Positions 1 through 5,276 of a DNA stretch of 5,276 bases are shown here, one piece after another. The notes below the pieces were generated by a model that saw only the letters and a list, made by a program, of their open reading frames with translations, was not told where the DNA came from and ran no database searches. Origin of the DNA: Gammaproteobacteria bacterium (GTDB lineage: Bacteria > Pseudomonadota > Gammaproteobacteria > Eutrophobiales > Eutrophobiaceae); NCBI GenBank assembly GCA_015661095.1, contig JACVQI010000265.1, positions 1 to 5,276 on the forward strand, given 5' to 3'. The first letter of the stretch is position 1; every line of letters starts with the position of its first letter. Both the position numbers and the translations under genes were made by a program.

Positions 1-1461
1 CAGGTTCAGAGTGTAACGAATGCCGAAGCCGGTGCTGTCGGTCGGGACATGCGCCAGACCGCCCTTGTGTCTGCTGGCGGACAGATCGATATGCACCCAG
101 GGAGTATCCCCGACGAAGCGCTGCAGAAACCTGGCGGCGAGAATGTGATCGGCCTCCCCATCCAGGATGCATTGCTTGACGTCAGCGATCGTGCTTTCCA
201 AAGCCTTGTCGTAATCCGCATCCATGGGAAACGGCCACACGCGCTCGCCGCTGCGCCGGCCGGCCTCGATCAGGATCGGATTAAATTCATCGCGGTTGGT
301 AAAGACGCCGCAATAGGCGGTCCCGAGCGAATAGACACAGGCGCCGGTCAGGGTGGCATAGTCGATAATGAGCCGCGGCTGCTTCTGAGACGCCAGCGCC
401 AGGGTATCCGCCAGAACCATGCGGCCCTCCGCATCGGTATGCACGATCTCGATGGTGGTGCCGTTCACGGCCGTGACCACATCGTTTGGTTTGTAGGCGC
501 GCGGACCGATATGGTTCATGGCCAGGGCCAGCCAGCACTCCACCGGGAAGCTGACCTGCAAACGGGTCAGGGCGATCAATGTGCCCAGGGCCACGGCGCT
601 ACCCTGCATATCCTCATGCATGCCGAACATGGATTTAGGGGGTTTCAGATTGGTGCCGCCGGTGTCATAACAGATCCCCTTGCCGACCAGACTGATCTGG
701 TTACCGGCGCGGGTGTTGCGCGGCCGGTATTGCAACCGGACGATGCCGGCATCCGGCTCCGGACTGCCCTGACAAACCGCCAGAAAGGCACCGGCCTTTT
801 TTCGTTGCAGAGATTTAATATCCAGAAACTCCAGCTTCCAACCATATTCCGTGGCCAGCTCGCGCACGGTTTGCAGGTAACTGGTCGGCGTCAGTTTGTT
901 GCCGGGCAACAGGCTGAGATAACGCGCCGTGGCATTGCCCTCCGCTTCCGCCCGTGTGCGTAGGAATCCGTGACTGACCTTGCAGCCGTATAATTCCACG
1001 CGTTGCAGTGTCGGCGCCGGCTGCGGTTCGCTCTTGAAGGCCGGCATGCCGGCAGCGGCGGCATGAATCGCGGCCAGCAAGGCTTCGGCGATCTGCTCCA
1101 CAGATTCTGCGGCGAAACCGTGGATGACGATGGCGAGGGTTCTGATTTTGCGCAGGTCATGCGCCGCGACCAGTTTCCGCGCCAGCGTCAGTAATTGAAA
1201 AGCGGGCAGGTCCGGCTGGATACAGGCATACGATAAGTGGCTGGAACGCGGATTCGGCAGATCCAGGATCAACGGTTCCACATCCGCCTCTTTCACGCCG
1301 ACCTGCTGCCGGCGTTTGTTTATCTGTGCCGCATAAGGAAAACCCCGCGTGATTCGCCCTGGCGGAAAGGGAAACACCCAAATCCAGTTGTTATGGCTGT
1401 CGATGATCCGTTTGGCCGGTGTCTCGATATTTTGGGTCAAGCCTGGGAGCGTCAACTGCAT
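1..1461 (-). CDS. M17 family (leucyl aminopeptidase-like) metallopeptidase, 3' end cut by window edge
   Basis: This is a cytosolic dinuclear-metal aminopeptidase of family M17, which removes N-terminal residues from peptides. Reading the minus strand from the ATG at 1461-1459 gives 487 residues, open to the left edge. The full active-site set is visible: LVGKG with Lys261, CYDTGG with Asp266, NLKP with Lys273 (catalytic), HEDM with Asp284, and HTDAEGRM with Asp343, Glu345 and catalytic Arg347. The spacings match those I recall for E. coli PepA (K270, D275, K282, D293, D352, E354, R356). The signature reads HTDAEGR rather than NTDAEGR; I believe this is normal for the subfamily ending in GLAHVPT...GFG.RYTLNL, as seen here. 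That ending implies only a few codons are missing. Residues 1 to about 200 form the more variable N-terminal domain. An in-frame stop at 1482-1480 leaves no other ATG, GTG or TTG start upstream; a GGA lies 8 nt before the ATG. It is transcribed divergently from aceE. The family is certain; the name pepA is not, so no symbol is given. Confidence 0.93.
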   Translation of the reverse strand, partial: MQLTLPGLTQNIETPAKRIIDSHNNWIWVFPFPPGRITRGFPYAAQINKRRQQVGVKEADVEPLILDLPNPRSSHLSYACIQPDLPAFQLLTLARKLVAAHDLRKIRTLAIVIHGFAAESVEQIAEALLAAIHAAAAGMPAFKSEPQPAPTLQRVELYGCKVSHGFLRTRAEAEGNATARYLSLLPGNKLTPTSYLQTVRELATEYGWKLEFLDIKSLQRKKAGAFLAVCQGSPEPDAGIVRLQYRPRNTRAGNQISLVGKGICYDTGGTNLKPPKSMFGMHEDMQGSAVALGTLIALTRLQVSFPVECWLALAMNHIGPRAYKPNDVVTAVNGTTIEIVHTDAEGRMVLADTLALASQKQPRLIIDYATLTGACVYSLGTAYCGVFTNRDEFNPILIEAGRRSGERVWPFPMDADYDKALESTIADVKQCILDGEADHILAARFLQRFVGDTPWVHIDLSASRHKGGLAHVPTDSTGFGIRYTLNL

Positions 1462-1623
1462 AATTGTTATCCGTATGATTTACAATGAGTTTTAAACTAT
1501 AATAACACAGCTGGAACCAGACCCGAGTCGCTGCGTTATGGATGCGCCGGGTAAATTCACTATAACCCTCGAGATGAGCGTTTTATCATATCCCGCTGGA
1601 GCGATGATAAAACCGTAGCGCAT
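1462..1623. promoter_or_regulatory. Divergent intergenic region with possible promoters for the peptidase gene and aceE
   Basis: This 162-bp gap separates two divergently read genes, so it should carry promoters for both. On the plus strand, 1498-1503 is an exact TATAAT, but no good -35 hexamer sits 16-18 bp upstream; a TTTACA at 1479-1484 is only 13 bp away. A second -10-like TATAAC lies at 1561-1566, also without a clear -35. On the minus strand, 1501-1496 reads TATAGT and overlaps the plus-strand TATAAT, so the two promoters may share one AT-rich core. I see no convincing PdhR-type box (ATTGGT-N-ACCAAT) here; CTGGAACCAG at 1511-1520 is a near-palindrome of unknown meaning. The presence of promoters is inferred from gene orientation; the individual hexamers are weak evidence. 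Confidence 0.4.
1580..1613 (+). promoter_or_regulatory. Perfect 10-bp inverted repeat (leader hairpin) just upstream of aceE
   Basis: GTTTTATCAT at 1580-1589 is matched exactly by ATGATAAAAC at 1604-1613, with 14 nt between. Inside the loop, CGC (1594-1596) and GCG (1601-1603) can pair around TGGA, so the RNA could fold as a bulged hairpin. It ends 10 nt before the aceE ATG. The only Shine-Dalgarno-like string near aceE, GGAG at 1598-1601, lies in the apical part, 22 nt from the ATG, and the 10 nt after the hairpin contain no ribosome binding site. The structure could control aceE translation, act as a DNA operator, or shorten the effective distance between GGAG and the start codon. It is not a typical terminator because no T-run follows on either strand. 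The repeat is seen directly; its role is inferred. Confidence 0.6.
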
Positions 1624-4230
1624 ATGGCAAAAACAGAAAAAGATATCGATCCGCAGGAAACCCTGGAATGGCTGGAATCGCTGGATTCCGTGATGGCGAC
1701 GGCAGGTGTCGAACGCGCTCATTTCCTGCTGGAACAACTCATCGCCAAAGCGCGTAAATCCGGCGCTTATCTGCCCTACTCGGCCAATACGGCCTATGTC
1801 AACACCATCCCGGTATCACAGGAAGAACGATCCCCCGGCGATTATGAACTTGAGAACCGGATCCGTTCACTGGTCCGCTGGAACGCCATGGCCATGGTGG
1901 TCAGAGCAAACAGGAAGAGTACCGAACTGGGTGGTCATATCTCCAGTTTCGCGTCCTCCGCCACGCTCTACGACGTCGGTTTCAATCATTTCTTCCGGGC
2001 GCCGACGCCGGACCATGAAGGCGATCTGATTTTCGTGCAGGGCCATTCCGCCCCCGGGATATACGCGCGCGCCTATCTCCATGGTTTACTGTCAGTGGAG
2101 CAGTTGCAAAACTTCCGTCAGGAAGTGGATGGGCGCGGGCTGTCGTCCTATCCGCATCCCTGGCTGATGCCGGACTTCTGGCAGTTCCCGACCGTCTCGA
2201 TGGGGCTGGGCCCGATTATGGCCATCCATCAGGCCCGCTATATGCGTTACCTCGAACACCGGGGCTTGTCGAAACCCAGCGATCGCAAGGTCTGGGCCTT
2301 TCTCGGCGACGGCGAGATGGATGAACCGGAATCGGCCGGGGCCCTCGGACTGGCCGGCCGGGAAAAACTGGACAACCTGATCTTCGTCATCAACTGCAAT
2401 CTGCAACGGCTGGATGGCCCAGTGCGCGGCAACAGCAAGATCATCCAGGAACTGGAAAGCAATTTCCGCGGTTCCGGCTGGAATGTCATCAAGGTCATCT
2501 GGGGTTCCTACTGGGATCCCCTGCTCGCCCGCGATACACACGGTCTGCTGCACAAGCGCATGGAGGAAGCGGTCGATGGCGAATACCAGGCCTACAAAGC
2601 GAATAACGGCGCCTTCGTCCGCAAGCATTTCTTCGGTAAATATCCGGAGCTGAAGGCCATGGTCTCCAACATGACCGATGAAGATATCTGGCGTCTCAAC
2701 CGTGGCGGCCATGACCCGCACAAGATGTATGCGGCCTACGCACTCGCGATGAAAACCACCGGTCAGCCAACCGTGATCCTGGCCAAGACCGTCAAGGGTT
2801 ATGGCATGGGTGTGGCCGGTGAAGGACAAAATGTCACCCACCAGCAAAAGAAAATGGGCGAGGAGGCACTGAAGGCATTCCGGGACCGCCCACCGGACAA
2901 CAGCCCGGAGATCCAGTATCTGCAGGAACGGCGCCAGGCACTGGGCGGTCATATCAACACCCGCTGGCCGGACGCCCCACAAATAAAAATTCCGGATATC
3001 AGTATCCATGAAAAATTACTGGCGGGCAGCGAAGGGCGCGAGATCTCAACCACCATGGCCTTCGTGCGCATCCTCGGCAACCTGCTGCGCGACAAGGGGC
3101 TCAGTAAATACATAGTACCCATCATCCCGGATGAAGCACGCACCTTCGGCATGGAAGGCATGTTCCGGCAACTGGGTATCTATTCGTCGGTGGGACAGTT
3201 GTACGAACCGGTCGACAGCGACCAGGTCATGTATTACCGCGAAGACAAGAAGGGCCAGATTCTGGAGGAAGGCATTAATGAAGCCGGCGCCATGTCATCC
3301 TGGATTGCGGCCGCGACGGCTTACAAATATCACCGCATCCGGACCATGCCGTTCTACATCTATTATTCCATGTTCGGATTTCAACGTATTGGTGACCTGG
3401 CCTGGGCCGCCGGCGATATTCGCGCCCGGGGCTTTATGCTGGGCGGCACCGCCGGGCGCACGACCCTGGCCGGGGAAGGGCTGCAACACCAGGATGGTCA
3501 CAGCCACATCATCGCCCATACCATACCGAATTGCGCCAGCTATGACCCGACCTATGCCTATGAACTGGCAGTCATCATCCATGACGGGCTGCGGCGGATG
3601 TATGTCAATAATGAGGATATTTATTACTACATCAGCGTCATGAATGAAAATTACGAACACCCGCCCATGCCGGAAGGCGCGGAAGCAGGGATCATCAAAG
3701 GCATGTATCTTTTGAAAAAAGGCGACAAGCATAAACTGAAGGTACAGTTACTCGGTTCCGGCACGATTTTGCGCGAGGTCATAGCCGGGGCGGAATTGTT
3801 GCAACAGGATTTCGGCGTGGCCGCGGACATCTGGAGTGTGACCAGCTTTAATACCTTGCGCCGCTATGCGCTGAATATCAAACGCTGGAATATGTTGCAT
3901 CCCGAGGCCAAACCCAAACTCAGTTATGTGGAGAAATGCCTGCGGGATACGCAGGGTCCGGTCATCGCCGCGACCGATTATATCCGCCTGTACGCCGACG
4001 GCATCCGGGAGTTCATCGACCGGCGCTACGTGGTGCTGGGCACCGACGGCTTCGGCCGTAGCGACACCCGCGCCAAGCTCCGGCAGTTCTTTGAAGTGAA
4101 CCGTTATTATGTGGCGGTTGCGGCCCTGAAGGCACTCGCCGAAGACGGGACGATTGAAATGAAACTGGTGAGCAAGGCCATCAAGCAATACGGCATCGAT
4201 CCGGACAAACCCAACCCGGTCACCGTGTGA
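1624..4230 (+). CDS. aceE: Pyruvate dehydrogenase E1 component, homodimeric type
   Basis: AceE catalyses thiamine diphosphate-dependent decarboxylation of pyruvate and reductive acetylation of the E2 lipoyl group in the cytosolic pyruvate dehydrogenase complex. The 868-residue protein aligns by eye with E. coli AceE (887) over its whole length. Residues 1 to about 50 are the E2-contacting N-terminal region. Active-site residues present are His105 (ELGGH), His141 (QGHSAPG), the Mg-ThDP motif GDGEMDE from 228 to NCN at 257-259, His406 in the mobile loop (NVTHQ, equivalent to E. coli His407), Glu553 (GINE, the cofactor-activating Glu, E. coli Glu571), and GLQHQDGHSH at 619-628. The pyrimidine-binding domain starts near 473 and the C-terminal domain near 705, with TDGFGRSDTR at 807-816. 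The ATG at 1624 is the first possible start after an in-frame stop at 1609-1611, and the N-terminus fits the family; no normal Shine-Dalgarno precedes it. One oddity is that about 17 residues usual in the family are absent between Arg422 and Pro423. It is the first gene of the operon with aceF. Confidence 0.98.
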   Translation: MAKTEKDIDPQETLEWLESLDSVMATAGVERAHFLLEQLIAKARKSGAYLPYSANTAYVNTIPVSQEERSPGDYELENRIRSLVRWNAMAMVVRANRKSTELGGHISSFASSATLYDVGFNHFFRAPTPDHEGDLIFVQGHSAPGIYARAYLHGLLSVEQLQNFRQEVDGRGLSSYPHPWLMPDFWQFPTVSMGLGPIMAIHQARYMRYLEHRGLSKPSDRKVWAFLGDGEMDEPESAGALGLAGREKLDNLIFVINCNLQRLDGPVRGNSKIIQELESNFRGSGWNVIKVIWGSYWDPLLARDTHGLLHKRMEEAVDGEYQAYKANNGAFVRKHFFGKYPELKAMVSNMTDEDIWRLNRGGHDPHKMYAAYALAMKTTGQPTVILAKTVKGYGMGVAGEGQNVTHQQKKMGEEALKAFRDRPPDNSPEIQYLQERRQALGGHINTRWPDAPQIKIPDISIHEKLLAGSEGREISTTMAFVRILGNLLRDKGLSKYIVPIIPDEARTFGMEGMFRQLGIYSSVGQLYEPVDSDQVMYYREDKKGQILEEGINEAGAMSSWIAAATAYKYHRIRTMPFYIYYSMFGFQRIGDLAWAAGDIRARGFMLGGTAGRTTLAGEGLQHQDGHSHIIAHTIPNCASYDPTYAYELAVIIHDGLRRMYVNNEDIYYYISVMNENYEHPPMPEGAEAGIIKGMYLLKKGDKHKLKVQLLGSGTILREVIAGAELLQQDFGVAADIWSVTSFNTLRRYALNIKRWNMLHPEAKPKLSYVEKCLRDTQGPVIAATDYIRLYADGIREFIDRRYVVLGTDGFGRSDTRAKLRQFFEVNRYYVAVAALKALAEDGTIEMKLVSKAIKQYGIDPDKPNPVTV

Positions 4231-4246
4231 AGTTTCCCGGACGCTA

Positions 4247-5276
4247 ATGAGCAAGCTGCGCGAAATCCTGACTCCCGACATCGGCGACTTCGACTCGGTC
4301 GAGGTCATCGACATCCTGGTCAAACCTGGCGACGCCATCAAGCCGGAAGATCCCCTGCTGACACTGGAGAGTGACAAGGCCACGCTCGATATCCCCTCCC
4401 CGGCCACCGGCATTGTCCGTACCATCAAGGTAAAGAAAGGTGACAAGGTTTCGGAGGGCACACCGATCCTCGAGATTGAGGAAACGGATGCGGTCATCGT
4501 CGCCGAGAAACAGAAGCAGCAGGCGGAAGAATCGCAGCCACCGCCACCGCCGGTCAGCCAGGAAACGCCACCGGTACATCGTCCCGCGCCCAGCACGACA
4601 ACCGGTTCAGCATTGGTTGTCCTGAAAACCGACGTGATGGCCTTCACCAAGGCCGTCATGAGCAGTGATCGGGTCTTCGAGAAAACCGGCGGTTTTGCCC
4701 TGCCGGAAATCCCACCGGTGGATTTTTCCAGGTTCGGACCGGTGGAGATCGTGCCCCTGACGCGCCTGAAAAAGATCGGCGGACAACATCTGCATCGCAG
4801 CTGGATCAATGTGCCGCACGTGACGCAGTTTGATGAGGCCGATATCACGGCACTGGAGGAGTTACGCAAAGCAAAACAAAAGGAGGCGGAACAGCACGGC
4901 GTCAAACTGACGCTGTTGAGTTTTCTGATTAAGGCGGTGGTCGCCGCGCTGAAAAAGTATCCGGAGTTCAATGCGTCCCTCAACCCCGGCGGTGATGAAT
5001 TGACCCTGAAAAAATATTTTCATATCGGCTTCGCCGTGAATACTGATACCGGCTTGATCGTACCGGTGGTCAAGGACGCCGATCAGAAAGGGCTGTTTGA
5101 CCTGGCCCGCGAACTCGGCGATCTGGCACAACAGGCGCGGGACAAGAAACTGACGCCAACGCAGATGCAGGGCGGATGTTTCACCATCTCCAGCCTCGGC
5201 CACATCGGCGGCACCGGTTTCACGCCCATCGTCAATGTCCCGGAGGTCGCGATCCTGGGCGTCGCCCGCTCCGCCA
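4247..5276 (+). CDS. aceF: Dihydrolipoamide acetyltransferase, E2 of pyruvate dehydrogenase; 3' end cut by window edge
   Basis: AceF forms the core of the pyruvate dehydrogenase complex and moves the acetyl group from its lipoyl-lysine to CoA. The visible 343 residues start with one lipoyl domain (about 3-78) carrying the ESDKA motif with lipoylated Lys44. A charged, Gln/Glu-rich then Pro-rich linker follows (about 82-119, with PPPPP at 98-102). The acetyltransferase domain begins near 166 (VEIVPLTRLKKIGG), includes the family stretch SWINVPHVTQFDEADIT (185-201), and continues through CFTISSLG to LGVARSA. The catalytic HxxxDG motif lies past the right edge. Between linker and catalytic domain only VLKTDVMAFTKAV (125-137) remains of the peripheral subunit-binding domain; its first helix and the GxGPxGR loop are absent. 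The start at 4247 is 16 bp after the aceE stop, with only a weak GGA before it, and no alternative start lies upstream in frame. Cotranscription with aceE is very likely. There is one lipoyl domain, against three in E. coli. Confidence 0.97.
   Translation, partial: MSKLREILTPDIGDFDSVEVIDILVKPGDAIKPEDPLLTLESDKATLDIPSPATGIVRTIKVKKGDKVSEGTPILEIEETDAVIVAEKQKQQAEESQPPPPPVSQETPPVHRPAPSTTTGSALVVLKTDVMAFTKAVMSSDRVFEKTGGFALPEIPPVDFSRFGPVEIVPLTRLKKIGGQHLHRSWINVPHVTQFDEADITALEELRKAKQKEAEQHGVKLTLLSFLIKAVVAALKKYPEFNASLNPGGDELTLKKYFHIGFAVNTDTGLIVPVVKDADQKGLFDLARELGDLAQQARDKKLTPTQMQGGCFTISSLGHIGGTGFTPIVNVPEVAILGVARSA
4607..4660 (+). other. Truncated peripheral subunit-binding domain within aceF
   Basis: Residues 121-138 of AceF sit where a domain of about 35 residues is expected. 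The usual E2 pattern is a first helix (like PAVRRLARE), a loop (GVDLSKVKGSGPKGRI) and a second helix (like LKEDVQAFVK). Here the linker ending PSTTTG runs directly into SALVVLKTDVMAFTK, so only the second helix can be matched. The lost part contains the arginines and loop that bind the E3 dimer in known complexes. The reading frame is intact on both sides, and there is no room for the missing residues in another frame. The absence is seen in the sequence; the expected form is from memory of the family; loss of E3 binding is an inference. Confidence 0.75.

Noticed and set aside
418..441. HTDAEGR instead of NTDAEGR as a sign of an inactive peptidase
   Set aside because: The metal ligands Asp343 and Glu345 and catalytic Arg347 are intact, and I recall His at this place in this M17 subfamily.
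49..963. A 304-codon open frame on the plus strand opposite the M17 peptidase gene
   Set aside because: The minus-strand frame carries all M17 active-site motifs, so this is its complement; its product shows no recognisable domain.
1462..1472. GGATAACAATT on the minus strand, identical to half of the E. coli lac operator
   Set aside because: Only one half is present with no matching second half. It coincides with the weak GGA ribosome binding site of the peptidase gene, so chance is the best explanation.
1580..1613. The inverted repeat as a rho-independent terminator
   Set aside because: The stem is A/T-rich, no T-run follows on either strand, and both neighbouring genes are transcribed away from this region.
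2092..3009. A 305-codon open frame on the minus strand inside aceE
   Set aside because: Shadow of the aceE reading frame; no family motif and no sensible neighbours.
4231..4246. A frameshift or earlier start for aceF in the gap after aceE
   Set aside because: Codons upstream of 4247 in this frame contain no ATG, GTG or TTG near the gap, and the MSKLREILTPDIGDF start fits the family.
3748..4983. A 411-codon open frame on the minus strand, antisense to the aceE end and aceF start
   Set aside because: It lies wholly opposite well-recognised aceE and aceF sequence, is Ser/Thr/Arg-rich without a recognisable domain, and is expected as a shadow frame in GC-rich coding DNA.

Overview
This window looks like chromosomal DNA from a moderately GC-rich gammaproteobacterium outside the enteric group. 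Three things support this: a single-chain (homodimer-type) AceE, the aceE-aceF gene order, and an M17 aminopeptidase of the subfamily ending in a GLAHVPT-type tail. The assignment rests on remembered family patterns, not on a database search.

Layout. Positions 1-1461 (minus strand) hold most of an M17 leucyl-aminopeptidase-like gene whose last few codons lie beyond the left edge. Positions 1462-1623 are a divergent intergenic region. It contains AT-rich -10-like hexamers facing both ways and, just before aceE, a perfect 10-bp inverted repeat with a GGAG in its loop. Positions 1624-4230 (plus) encode a complete 868-residue pyruvate dehydrogenase E1 (aceE). After a 16-bp gap, positions 4247-5276 (plus) encode the first 343 residues of the E2 acetyltransferase (aceF), cut by the right edge before its catalytic His-Asp motif.

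The two plus-strand genes form an operon. AceE decarboxylates pyruvate on thiamine diphosphate and reductively acetylates the lipoyl-lysine of AceF. AceF passes the acetyl group to CoA, and a dihydrolipoyl dehydrogenase (E3), not seen here, would reoxidise the lipoyl group. No pdhR-type regulator lies directly upstream of aceE, unlike in enterics; the divergent peptidase occupies that place and has no obvious link to the complex.

The most notable observations are two apparent in-frame losses in neighbouring genes of one complex. AceF lacks about two thirds of its peripheral subunit-binding domain (the module that docks E3 and E1), keeping only the last helix. AceE lacks about 17 residues just after its catalytic-loop region. 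Both are judged against remembered family sequences and need an alignment. I see no mobile element, CRISPR array, tRNA or rRNA, and no convincing new system beyond the altered PDH architecture and the aceE leader hairpin.
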